From Cyrtodaria siliqua (Eukaryota > Mollusca > Bivalvia > Adapedonta > Hiatellidae), in contig JAWPHD010000003.1 in NCBI GenBank assembly GCA_037043455.1, positions 620,001 through 684,000 of the forward strand: a stretch of 64,000 nt of DNA. The letters are read 5' to 3'. The translations under genes and the position numbers were made by a program. Each line of letters opens with the position of its first letter. The stretch's first letter is position 1. The notes beneath the pieces were generated by a model that ran no database searches, was not told the DNA's origin, and was given only the letters and a program-made list of their open reading frames with translations. Below are positions 22,746-33,558 of the stretch, in pieces.

Positions 22746-23914
22746 GTTTCATCTATGACTTTCCCGGACTGAATACAACCTTACCACACAACCTTATAAA
22801 ATGCAAACCTTATAAAGCTTATTACTTTTATTCAAAGGCTTTTGCCAGAGAAAATACTCACTTTTGTCCTGTAACAATATTAAAGCATACTTTACTTACG
22901 ACAATTTAGACAGATACACTATGTGGACATGCCAAGAAGTGTGTGAAGAAAATATTTTCGTCGGGTATGGAACTACTGTTTATTAACAAATTGTTGATAT
23001 TCAAATGGGTAAGAACCGTCTTGTCATAGCTTTGTTTTTGTTTTGCTATGAAAGAGATGTCATGTTGAATCTTTCACCAGATACTTAGGCAGATGTCATC
23101 GAAGCCTTTAATAACACCTCTGGATGATATATTGAACATTGACAGTCCCCTCCTTTTGACAATGATTAATACGTCTATGGTTAATAATAATATCCTTAAT
23201 AAATTCAACTCAACAAAGTTAGTATGTCTGATACTATCGCTTTTTTTCTGAATTTACATCTCTTTATTAAGAATGGAAAAACAATAAACACAATGTATTT
23301 ATTATAAGAGGGATATATTTTGACATTGTTAATTATCCAAATTTAGACGGGGATGTGCTCCGAGCAGCTCCTTATGTGGTATAATTATGTTTCTCAAGTG
23401 ATTGGTTTTTCAGGAGCTCGTAGTCGGTTTGAGAACGTTAAATGTACTGGAGGCAATCTTGAACAGGGATTTGTGTTAATCCGAATAGAAATGAAAACCC
23501 TTATAATGTACTTCAGTTTCATTTGAAACGTACATATGCATTAAAATAATCCGCATGTTATCTTCGGTTTAATTATGGTTTATGCAATTTTTGGCCTGAA
23601 AAAAACGACGACTCGACTGGTTTTTGTTGTTAAATCATCAATATTAATTAAAAAACGGAGTTTATATTGTTAATAGTTGTGCACATTATTCAAAAAAAAT
23701 GTAATTGGATTATAAGAATTTATAAGAGCCGTTAAGCATCATAATAATATATTAATGATTAATACACAAACTGGCAGATTCGTCTAGTTTATCAGAAACA
23801 ACTATTTCATTAAGAATAGTACTGTCGGACGGATCATGTCGCCTAGTTTAGCGCATATATACATGCCATATGAAATTGAAGCACAGTTTGATGGTTTTAT
23901 TCGTGTTTGGATCG

Positions 23915-24165
23915 ACACCCATACTTCTGTCAGATCGCCTCCAGTTCCTTTTACCTCGAAAGATCCTCGGTCATGCTCACTTGGTCTTTTGGGATCATGA
24001 AATCCAGTCTTTGTGGCTTTAAAGTAGAATACCGCTTAAATCGGTGCTGAGAGATGTAGACCTTTTATTACCTCTCGTGAACAGACTCCGTACAACCGAG
24101 CCGCTACTTTTCTCTCTTGTTTGTGTTTGTTACTTCCAAGGCATCCTTTTAAAGTAGTTATGGAC
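23915..24165 (-). repeat. Double-hairpin repeat family Y (copy Y4)
   Basis: AAAGATCCTCGGTCATGCTC, GCTTTAAAGTAGAATACCGC, ACCTCTCGTGAACAGACTC and AACCGAGC follow the Y order in reverse. Confidence 0.7.
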
Positions 24166-24239
24166 ATTCACACACTAGAATTTGTTAAGTGCTGTGTGGA
24201 GTCTGTAAAAATTGCCCTGACTACAAATCAGAAGTGTTA

Positions 24240-24400
24240 TTACTGACTTGCCCGTTGGGATCATCAAGCTCAATCTTAATAATTGTCGTGTACTTTGTAT
24301 GCGTGTTTTAGGTTGACTATGATCTGTAATTGCAACATTTCCTGTTCGCCTTTAATACTTGCTTCTGTGGCTTTAAATGTAAAATCGAATGAAGATGGAG
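24240..24400 (-). repeat. Y fragment containing a small Z fragment
   Basis: GTTGGGATCATCAAGC and CTGTGGCTTTAAATGTA are family Y. Between them (24,299-24,355) GCGTGTTTTAGGTTGACTAT and CATTTCCTGTTCG are the Z left end. This looks like Z inserted in Y. Confidence 0.55.
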
Positions 24401-24476
24401 AAACCCCGAGCAACTATTTATGTGGTATATGTTTCTCAACTTACACGTTTTTATAGAGTGTGTAGTCGAGTCGAAT

Positions 24477-24662
24477 TTAGAACCTGGTTTAAACCTCGGC
24501 CCTTTTTGCCACTGACCGTTCCAAAGCGGTCGCCCTATTCTCAACCATGTTATGTTTGTGATGCCATATCTAGGTTTTCATTAATAGTTCTAATTATTGT
24601 TTGTTTCTATGCGTGCTTTTGGTTGATTTCTGGCCTTGTATGCTACATTTCCTGACTTTTCT
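24477..24662 (-). mobile_element. Family Z left module (copy Z8)
   Basis: Reverse complement runs from the CAGG start region to GGTTTAAACCAGGTTCTA, including GGAACGGTCAGTGGC. Confidence 0.7.
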
Positions 24663-24671
24663 TTCTACTTT

Positions 24672-25000
24672 TGATGACGTTGGCTTCGAAAGATCCTCGG
24701 TCATGCTCATTGGACCTTTGGATAAGCAAGCCAAATACGTGTGGCTTTAAAATAGAATATCGCTTAAGCCGGTGGAGGCGTGAGTGATGTTGCCTTCGAA
24801 AGATCCTCGGTCATGCTCATTGGACCTTTGGATAAGCAAGCCAAATACGTGTGGCTTTAAAATAGAATATCGCTTAAGCCGGTGGAGGCGTGAGTGATGT
24901 TGCACCTATATTACCTCTCACGAACAGACCATATAACCGAGCTGCTACTTTCTCTCTTGTTTGATTTTGTTGCTTTCAAGGGATCCCCTTTTTATTCATT
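24672..25000 (-). repeat. Double-hairpin repeat family Y with an exact 110-bp internal duplication (copy Y5)
   Basis: The segment from CTTCGAAAGATCCTCGGTCA to GGCGTGAGTGATGTTG occurs at 24,684 and again at 24,794 with no difference that I can see. Y sequence continues to GGGATCCCCTTT. Confidence 0.85.
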
Positions 25001-25474
25001 TAATCTTAATTAAAGTGTTAGAACGCTTATCAAAAAGAAGTTATGACCCTCTCATGTTGGTTTTTTAAACAGTATTTATTCAAGAAATGTAATGAACAAT
25101 GTTTCAATGGTACATGAACAGGATTTGAAAACAAGCTTTCGATGAAAACTTATGTAAATTCATCTCCTTAATATTCGTATTAGTGCATAAGATACGGCTG
25201 ACATTTTATGTGTTATAAATATTAGCATATGATGTAAAATAGCATTTGATGGAATTTAACAATTAGAAATAGTGATTATAAAACAGATAGTACACGACAG
25301 ACCAGGTCCTGTCATATTATTATGTTGTCCATTATTGTGTAGCTGATTAGTAATACGTTTGGACCTGACCGATCGATAAGTAACATGAAAAAAAGAAAAC
25401 AAGCAAAATGTACAAAAAGAATAATTTCACCAGTCACATCAGTCCCCCCAGGAATAGGCTCGACACGTTGCTAT

Positions 25475-26197
25475 CTAGTTTGTAAATCGTTTCGTTGCTA
25501 TTATGTACGACTGGACTTTTTTGAAAACTTCAAGTCCAGGGAGAGATAAGTCGTTACGCTGGATGCCATATAAACTATCACGAATATAAATAGCTACACC
25601 TCCGCCGACGCGATTTACTCTGTCGGCTCTAAACGGTTTTCTGTAGTTCGGGATTAATAAATCGTCGTCGGAGATTGAGTTTGAGAGCCAGGTTTCAGTA
25701 AAAACAATAATATCGTATGGTTGCATTTCGATTTCAAGCAAGTCGAGCTTTGGCTTGAGACTTTGTATGTTTAAGTGCACAATACTAAGACCACAGTCGA
25801 GAAAGCTTGACACCGAGGTGCTACTGGCAGAGGATATATCTGCTTGTACAGGACCTGGATTTAGATGAACATCGCCAGAAAGTATTATAAGTGTAAACAG
25901 CCACTGGTTAATTGTTAGGATAATGATGCACAGTGCCACTCGAATGGTAAAAGAGATATTATTGGTGAATTTCTCAGACACGGGAAGTTTAATTATTTGG
26001 CGAGCGATGTTTGAACTCAGCGAGTTGTTCTGTGCAAGTGCCAAAGCGACACTGTAACTAACTACGTTATTGTAGGTGGCGCATAGAAATATTATGCTTA
26101 CTATGTATAATCGTCTGTGGTAATTGACATATCTGAGTTTAATTGCTATGGAACTGTTATTGATTATATTGCAACGATCATGTAAAGGCACTCTCAT
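25475..26197 (-). pseudogene. Non-LTR retrotransposon ORF2, N-terminal leader and APE endonuclease (truncated)
   Basis: 240 codons. Residues 31-60 and 84-106 are hydrophobic, and the second stretch leads into SGDVHLNPGP (107-116), resembling the 2A-like D-V/I-E-x-N-P-G-P signature but with His at the Glu position. The APE-type endonuclease starts at LSIVHLNIQSLKPKLDLLEI (conserved Asn), has PYDIIVFTETWLS (catalytic Glu), and continues through YRKPFRADRVNRVGGGVAIY to LPGLE. It then runs into FKKVQSYIIATKRF and a stop, so the second half of the endonuclease and the RT are missing. CR1-type elements are known to carry such leaders. It would make nicks for target-primed reverse transcription. The start is the first ATG of the frame and is not certain. 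Confidence 0.8.
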
Positions 26198-28200
26198 GCG
26201 ACAATCAAGGGCTGGACTTTTGAAAAAATGTGTTTATGTCATAAAAGTAGAGCGCGGGAGAAGCAGCCAGCGGCGGTCGCGAGATGAGTACACACAACGT
26301 CTTACAGCAGGCATCAAGCGGGAACCCGGGGAACCGATGGGACACGTGGACTTGGTGATTAGTCATGAAACAAGAGTAAAATGATGATGTTGAAAGAAAA
26401 GAAAAAAAAATTTAGAAGAAAAAGAAATAATTTAGAAATAATCAAATCAATTTGATTTTTAAGAAAGGTATGGAAAGGAGCTACAGGGCTCCATCGCAAA
26501 TGGTATAACTATGATGTGGTATTGCAGTGTGATTCAAACGTAGAGTGCTACACTTAATAAGTGAATTCAAACATAATAGTAATCTAGTAAACAATTGTTT
26601 TATCATGAAGATTGCAAAAGCTAATAAATGTATTAAACATAATTTTGTTTGTATTCAAACATAATAGTAATCTAGTGAAAAAATGTTTTATCATGAAGAT
26701 TATAAAAGCACTTGAATAAACAAAGAGGACATATATAATTCGGTAAACATGTATACCGTATACACATGTATACGGTATAAAAATGGATTCACACAATATA
26801 TACAAGTTATTTATACAATATGCAATGCGAACATAAGAAAACAGCAACAGCATTCCAACAATAGCTAATGTGAAGTTATGTTGTGATAGTTAGTATGTAA
26901 TGCTTGGCCCAGTTTGTGGAGCTATTATTTGCAGAGATTATGCCGTATGGTAATTGATCAAAAGGTGTTGTGAGCGACCAGCTTTCTTATTAAGTGTACT
27001 ACGGTAATGCGATGGTCAGTCGGCACATGACCGACTTCTACGGTGTACGAACACGCAAAGGTTATGTAGCACGTGGAGCTCGAGAGGATGCGTTCCTCAC
27101 GGTACCGCGTCAATGAAATATGAGTTGTGTAATACTACGAGTATGAATACAAGTCTGAATTTACTACGTTAGTGTTTTGTATTGGAATTATATATTGTGA
27201 GGATTAATAACAGTGGGAAACATTATGCTCTGTGAGGATTAATATCGGTGACAATATTGATAACGTGTTTTTCTCTGGCACTACGGATAACGTTTTGCTG
27301 CATGAAGAATTTATTTTGATAATAATGTATATGGATAACTTTCAAAGGTAAGCTCTTTCAGTTTTATTATAGATAACCTCCAGAAGAAAGCTCATTTGTT
27401 TACATATATAGTTTGTTGTTTGCTGTTGGATAACTGTTATGACTGAAAATATGACATTTGTATACATATATAGTTTGTTGTTTGCTGTTGAATAAACAGT
27501 AATGAATGAATAAAACGTGCATTTGTGGCATTACTAAGTGTATGAAGACATAAATTAACAAAACCTAACTTATAGCTCTGTTATATCAGCTAAAATGATG
27601 ATGATTATAAGCTAGATATTAGCCACGTATAATTAGGCAAAAGACAGGCACAGTAAACGAGAATGATCAGGTTTGTAAATAAACATTTAGTCAGAACATG
27701 CAACATGAACAAACCACACAATAATTAGGTATGGTCATATACAGTATGTGTAACATCATAACACTGCCTGTTATATGTGAATATTGATTTTGAATTAAAA
27801 TTAATTTGAGTTGGTAATTACTGTTAAATATATAGCATGGATAGATACTGACTGGGATTATGGAGCTGAGAATAGACAATTTGTGGTATGTGATAATTTG
27901 TACTAACATGAATAGATATCAGATAGCAGGCACAGTAAACTAGAATGAAAAACACTGTTATACCAGCTAGTATAAAAAATGTGCATTAGGCACAACCAAG
28001 CAGTAGTTAGGTTGGGTCATCCAGTTTGTAATAATATGGTAATGCTGTTAATTACATGTTAAACACATAGCAGAAATAAGTTTTTAAATGAGATTATGAA
28101 GCTTTTATAACTATATCACACTGGGTTGAACATCTGGTAGACACAGTTACTGGTATGTTATGTGTGCTATCTGAATAGCTGAAGTTAACACAGTAAAGAT
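26198..28200. other. Low-complexity spacer between two LINE ORFs
   Basis: No gene. 26,198-26,384 on the minus strand is probably 5' leader of the ORF2 fragment. A ~73-bp unit (AACATAATAGTAATCTAGT..TTTTATCATGAAGATT) is duplicated at 26,569-26,710, a ~65-bp unit (TATAGTTTGTTGTTTGCTGTTG) at 27,405-27,500, and diverged CAGGCACAGTAAAC-containing repeats lie at 27,600-28,150. A 28-bp palindrome (TATACCGTATAC..GTATACGGTATA) is at 26,752. Confidence 0.5.
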
Positions 28201-28209
28201 GACTGTAGA

Positions 28210-29139
28210 CTACTCCATGGACTCCAGAGTACCTCTGAGCTCATCAATTACAGATTGATCTTTGATGTGGATTTTCTCATCTGTTGATGAGAGTTTTCCA
28301 AACACACGGCAACCGGATACCCAGGTTTTAGATAACTTGTGGTCCCTCCCTCTGCACAGCTGTCTAGCTTGGAATGCAATATATTCCCTGTAATTGGTCA
28401 GGTTGTCGGATACATAAATTCCGGGACCCAGCTTCTTTTTAGCATCCATGACCTTTTGTCGCGCTTTAGAGTTGGTGAACTTTATGATGACCTTGCGGCT
28501 ACCTGAACCTTTGAACATGCCTTTGCGGTGGCATCTGTCAATATCTGAGGCACGAATGTTTAAAGGCTCGCCATTGTCAAGTTTGATTTTAGCTGTTAGG
28601 TCAAGTACCTTTTTCTCTACGTTTTCGTTGGGATCACCCAGGTCGTCTGGGATTCCACTGACGTCTAAACACATACGCCGACCATATTGTTCAAGCTCGT
28701 CGAGCGAGTATTCCAGCCTTTGGTTTTCTGTAAACAGTCTAGAATTTTCGATTTTCAGAGTGTTTAGATCACTTTGAAGGCTCGCGGTGTGATGCTGAAC
28801 CTCAGCTTTTACCAGTGATTTTAGTTCACTTTTTATGTCAGAGATAAGGTCCAACTTGACCTTGGCACTGATCATGTTTGCAAGTTTGTTTATGTCCTCG
28901 TCGGTGAGAGTGGACATGGCGTGACAAGTGGGTGGGGTAGTGGGTGGGGTAGCAACAATAAGACCTGGATCGCTTGAAATACTAACCAAGGACTGGTCTG
29001 AATCAGAATCAGAATCAGCAAAGTTGCTTTCCGAATCGTCGGTCCTGTGTTTCTTTTGCTCGAGCTGACCCAACGGAGACGATGTGTTACGTTTTCTTCG
29101 ATGTGAGATACGCCGATTAGACAGTGACATAACCCGCAC
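28210..29139 (-). CDS. LINE ORF1 protein (L1-ORF1p-like RNA-binding protein), intact frame
   Basis: 309 codons without interruption. Residues 1-75 are basic then acidic and disordered (RRKRNTSS, then DSDSDSDQS). LTDEDINKLANMISAKVKL leads a coiled coil (about 78-150, ending LEYSLDELEQYGRR). An RRM-like fold follows: CLDVSGIPDDLG, IDRCHRKG, RKVIIKFTNSKARQKVM. The C-terminal domain has IYVSDNLTNYREYIAFQARQ and a final VFGKL..IHIKDQSVIDEL. This order matches the transposase-22/L1 ORF1 family, which trimerises and coats element RNA in the cytoplasm. The ORF2-type fragment at 25,475-26,197 lies 2 kb downstream on the same strand; whether both belong to one element is open. It is the only long undamaged TE frame here. 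Confidence 0.85.
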   Translation of the reverse strand: MRVMSLSNRRISHRRKRNTSSPLGQLEQKKHRTDDSESNFADSDSDSDQSLVSISSDPGLIVATPPTTPPTCHAMSTLTDEDINKLANMISAKVKLDLISDIKSELKSLVKAEVQHHTASLQSDLNTLKIENSRLFTENQRLEYSLDELEQYGRRMCLDVSGIPDDLGDPNENVEKKVLDLTAKIKLDNGEPLNIRASDIDRCHRKGMFKGSGSRKVIIKFTNSKARQKVMDAKKKLGPGIYVSDNLTNYREYIAFQARQLCRGRDHKLSKTWVSGCRVFGKLSSTDEKIHIKDQSVIDELRGTLESME

Positions 29140-29394
29140 AATGTTGCTATGTTTACAGAATTTGTGTAGTCAATAGAGCATATAATTGAGTGTCTTGTCG
29201 TTATAACATCATGTTACTTTAGCGCATTTACCATAGTTGTTATTTTGGAGCCCCTAGCTTGTTGAAATAGACGATATTACATCTTTTTTCTTCCTCCGAC
29301 AAAAATGTCCGCCATATTTTACAGTAACCGGAAGTTACATTTATATGTATAGTTCACCATTATGCTTGCCTCTCTGATAGTGAGGTGATTATGC

Positions 29395-29945
29395 AGATTG
29401 TGGACTTTATGATGACGTCTACGTAATTCCCGAAAAGTATAGTGGCTTGTAATGTTTGTTTCAACCATGTCTTGTCATGCCCTAAATGATTTGTTTTCTT
29501 GTTGCTCTGGTTTCTACCAAGTCACTGAGTACTTGGGGTTTTTTTTGGCTTTTTATGCTTGTTTATATTCATTTATGAAAGGTTAGTCTGTGTCATTCTT
29601 ATATTGCCTTTTAATGCTGTCTAGTGAGTAAATTTTGTTAGAGGACATGTAGTATCGGGGATTTATTTATGTAAACAGTTTCATTTAATTGAAATAACAG
29701 ATAGGGTAAGAGTTAGATTTGATGCATCCTAGAACCTGATTTAAAGCTATAGCTTCCGTTTTTCCATTGAACGTTCCATGCGGTCCTTTTTTTGTCAGCT
29801 CTATGATGTTTGTGGTGTGGTATATGTATTTTATATCGTTTCTTGTAATTGCTGTGTTGTGTTGTTGGTTTGTTTTTGGTTGAACGAGTTCTTTGACTGA
29901 TATTTATACCTACTGTTTTATTATAGGACACAGTTGTGTTTATTA
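29395..29945 (-). mobile_element. Dispersed repeat family Z (copy Z9)
   Basis: GTGGACTTTATGATGACGTC, TCATGCCCTAAATGATTTG, CCAAGTCACTGAGTACTT and CATTGAACGTTCCATGCGGT are Z in reverse orientation. Confidence 0.7.
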
Positions 29946-30369
29946 TAAAGTTTCAAAACATTTTTGATTAATCAATCTAAATATGAACTTTAGTTGGGGA
30001 TGCATGCAATTTTCTTTTCTAATTTTGTGCTTTAACACCATGTTTATTTAGCCCTCTTTAAAAACACATGATTGGCTACACCACTAAGATACAAGGCAGT
30101 GATGCATAAATAATATAAATATTTTAAACACATTTTTGTAATATGTATAACATGTTTGTGATCCGAAAGAAATATGTTTCATTACCTTAGGCTCTATTTC
30201 ATATCACAACCAATCGTTTCCATAATCGTAGACTAATTACATTAAAAGTGCATTAAACTATGTTCCCCAAAGGAAAACTCCAACGTTCTAGTGCGAATAG
30301 TCTCAAAATACGATTTGTCCTTCCACACCGAAGAACAATGATCCATAATTGGAACAAGTTTGGTATCGT

Positions 30370-30480
30370 AAAGTAGAAATAAAAGTCGAACAGGAAATAT
30401 AGCTTTCAAGAAACAAACAACCATTGCAAGGATATATAAAATGCAAGGTGTATGACATAACAAACATCGTAACCCTGAAA
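30370..30480 (+). mobile_element. Family Z left-end fragment (copy Z10)
   Basis: AATAAAAGTCGAACAGGAAA and TATGACATAACAAACATCG match the Z left module. Confidence 0.55.
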
Positions 30481-30614
30481 ACATGTCGTTATCATAGGAT
30501 TCTTTTTTATTTTTGACAATATACTTGGTTAGGCTATTCCGGTTGATTAAAAAAACTCATTTTATATGGCATTAATTGTGTATGCGTTAGGATTATTTCT
30601 ACTTAAGATTTTCC

Positions 30615-31315
30615 AATGATTAATGATGGGTCGGTCTTACTGGTACTGTTTTTTTTTAATGAAAATCTTTTTCATGTTTATGTACTATTTACACATGTTT
30701 ATATTTATGTTGTTTTTTATCCCCTATTAATGCTGCCAAGTTTATTAGAGAACAGCTTGGTAGGGATTTCCTCATTTACACTGTCCCCTTTAATTGGTAT
30801 AACATTAAGGTAAGCGTGAGGTTTAATTCACCCACCCTAGAACCGGTTTAAACCCTCATATTTTCTCAGCAGTACCTACTGAACAATATGCTTGACTATT
30901 CATGCATGAGCAATGTAGGTCATTTATAGCAAACAAATTATTGTTTCAAGCAGTATATTGCATGATGCATATGCTTATCGCAGAAGTCGAAACACCGACG
31001 CAGGTAAAAATCGTGCGAGTTCAAACCATTTTTGGAAAATATTCCGGGGGAAATGCATTTATTATTTTGATCCATTTCAATTACCATTTGCTGATTCCAC
31101 CATGCATATGTTGTATTTAACAAGTTATGAGCTTGACCTGATAAATTTCCAAGGCGGTAGTCCTATTGTGAACCCTTTATATTTGTGATGTCATATCTTG
31201 CCTTTTAATCATCTTTGTAATTAGTGTTTATTTCTGTCCGTTGTTTTTGTTGGTTGACTGTGGTCCTTAAATGCTGTATTTCCTGTTCGACTTTTTGGTC
31301 TACTTCTACATACGA
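30615..31315 (-). mobile_element. Dispersed repeat family Z interrupted by ~290 bp of other DNA (copy Z11)
   Basis: AATGCTGCCAAGTTTATTAG, AGGGATTTCCTCATTTACAC and AGAACCGGTTTAAACC are Z. Unrelated sequence follows (30,858-31,148), then AAGGCGGTAGTCCTATTGTG through CCTGTTCGACTTTTTGG completes the left module. Confidence 0.7.
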
Positions 31316-31564
31316 TATTAGCGGATCATATTTTGTTATTGGTGATTGTTTCAACAACGATTGTGTTCTTGCTATGGCGTTTATTATAGACATAAATAAG
31401 ATGTTCAATTGTAGGTCTACAATGACAACAAATAGAATTGAACAGATTGCTGTCTAAAACATATTATCCATTCCACACATCACTACGGTAGACCTACTGT
31501 TACTGTACACAGCTCAGACACTATTTGAAATGAAAACACATTTGGATAATATATAATAAAATTA

Positions 31565-31860
31565 GATGGACCAAAATACTATTATTACTGTTATGGGTGT
31601 GTGTGTGTGGATGGGAAAGGGGGAATACCGCATTAACAGTTTAGAACAAACTAGGGGGGTTGGTGGGGTGGAAATAAAGCATTTAACGTTTAGAATAATT
31701 AGAAATAGACGAAATTCAGCACTCTCAATAAATAAAGCATTAAAAGTTTAGAACAACTAGAAACAGACGAAATTCAGCACTCTCAATAAATAATGCATTA
31801 AAATATTAGAACAAACTAGAAACAAACGAAATCAGCACTCTCAAAAAATATAGTACCGTT
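31565..31860 (+). repeat. ~63-bp tandem repeat, 3-4 units
   Basis: Units carry AATAAAGCATTAAAAGTTTA, then GAACAACTAGAAACAGACGA, then AATTCAGCACTCTCAATAAA. The first unit is most diverged. Confidence 0.75.
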
Positions 31861-32086
31861 TTTTATTCTAAATAGCCATGCAACCAAAAAGACAGTGTCT
31901 TCAAATAATGTAATTGTCCTTCTTAATTCTTAAAAAGAAAGGAAGACGTCTGACTATTCGTCCTATATCTGGTGAATGTCTACAGTGCTAATGGAGAGTA
32001 CTTTGTAACATATTAAAGACACTATGAGTAAGAAATATATACGAATTGAGCATTCTGCACTGAATTAATATCATGTGTATACATAA

Positions 32087-32128
32087 GGTCCCAACCCCCA
32101 CCCCCCAATACACACCCCAGCCCCCAAA
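32087..32128 (-). repeat. C-rich tract (G-quadruplex-prone on the minus strand)
   Basis: Five runs of three to six C (CCCAACCCCCACCCCCC..CCCCAGCCCCC). On the minus strand these are G runs in quadruplex spacing. Confidence 0.7.
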
Positions 32129-32494
32129 TCACATATACTTAACAGACAGAATATACCAGAATAGGTGACGTAAGGCGTGCATGTCTGATGTGATTCCTTT
32201 ATTGTTATTTAATATTCATAACATGCTTATTGACAAAAGGATCATGCTCGCCTTCCTATCTCTAAAATGAATGAAAGAATGGTGTTTTACGGCACGTCGA
32301 CACATAAATAGGTCATATTGTGCGCAAATACCGATGAAGCATGGAGGAATGAAGTAGTAATTAAAAATAATTTAAACGTATAAAGATAAAACTATCTACA
32401 AATAAGGGATTATATGGTAGCAAAAAAAAACATGTATATATGTAAATCAACAAATGCCCGCCAACGGGCTTGTAAACAAGTTAATAGGAAAAGA

Positions 32495-33427
32495 TTATCC
32501 TGATTTATAAAGTCTGATTTTTTTAAGGAAATCTAAAACAAGACTAAAATCTATAGTATCAAATAACTCTTTCAAAGTATTAACTGTGTAGTATCTTTGT
32601 CGCATGGGATCAAAGTCTACACATTCCAACACGATATGTTTGACCGTTAACGGTTCAAAACAGAGTATACATTCTGACAACTGCTCACCTTGTAATAAAT
32701 ATTAATGAGTATAGCGTGTAGGGCAACTTCCTCTCGACGAATGGGTCTGCTAGAAGGACGCCATTCTCCGAGTAACGGTTTAATGGAATGGAGTTTATTG
32801 TTCACCGACAAGTCCCAAGCGGCTTGCCAAGAGTTACGAATATTTGTGTTGATACAACTTTTAAAATCAGTATAAGGTAATTTGGTATTAGATATATGTA
32901 AACCTAATGCTCCCTTAGCATCACTATAAGCTCTATCATTACCACGTATTCCGACATGGCTAGGAAGCCAGCAGAAAATAATAACATTATCAACTATAAG
33001 AGAATTGTACTTTTCTAAAAGTTGAAGCACAACTGGATTATCATGTTTCATATTATCCAGTGCTTGAAGAGATGAAAGGGAATCAGAAAATATTACGAAA
33101 TGGTCATCATAAGATTCCTGAATAAAACTTAAGGCAAGTTCAATTGAAGGCAAGTTCAATTGCCTTAAGTTCAGCTGAGAAGATAGAGGCCTTGTCAGGC
33201 AGGAGGCTCTTTATGATATGTTTGTGAACAACTGCTGCTGCAGCTACCTTGTCTCCATCTTTAGAACCATCTATGTTGAAAGTTACCGTATTTCGATTTA
33301 ATTTCATTAAATTTGTTTTGAAAGACAGTAGGGTATGTACTGGAATTGTTACTATTACAAAGATCAAAAGTAATTGTTGGTATTTGCAATGTCCACGGTG
33401 GAATTTGTGGTACTTTGTACTTGGCAA
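32495..33427 (-). pseudogene. LINE ORF2 RNase H domain and C-terminal zinc knuckle
   Basis: The frame contains FNIDGSKDGDKVAAAAVVH (first Asp), ELKAIELA (Glu), FVIFSDSLSSLQAL (second Asp) and FCWLPSHVGIRGNDRAYSDA (His and last Asp): all four type-I RNase H catalytic positions are present. Then CILCFEPLTVKHIVLECVDF (CxxC-H-C) at 32,600-32,680. The domain is broken between ELKAIELAF and IELALSFIQE by a direct 16-bp duplication (about 33,133-33,165), and another shift lies near 32,690. RNase H would remove template RNA after cDNA synthesis. Confidence 0.85.
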
Positions 33428-33558
33428 TCAAATTTAGGTCGATTTCAGTGACCTTTGGTTAAATACGAAGACCAAATGGCCGAATGACCTTCGGTTTTCG
33501 ATCAAAAAGAGATTCATAATTAGGATTAAAAACAGTATCGAAAGTTGGATTTGAAGGG

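Larger units (their letters stand above)
17785..23480 (+). pseudogene. Penelope-like (Naiad-type) RT, copy B, split by a DNA transposon
   Basis: The left piece (17,785-17,938) reads FVLVPDDKVV and EDDVVSTHLF. The right piece (22,296-23,480) reads NKLPCNGFILLHKLPYTSRV, then RLNYCFNSVKDHVKHCCAKA, TTLPHNLIK, a degraded DIQMGKN (IPMG position), ERDVMLNLSPDT and LDDILNID. The 4.36-kb element at 17,939-22,295 lies between them, and an X repeat (22,550-22,745) interrupts the right piece. At 22,431 this copy keeps TGT (Cys) where copy C has TGA. Stops and shifts throughout; not functional. Confidence 0.8.

Noticed and set aside
26124..26384. 86-codon plus-strand frame as a basic protein
   Set aside because: It overlaps the leader of the LINE ORF2 on the other strand and has no domain.
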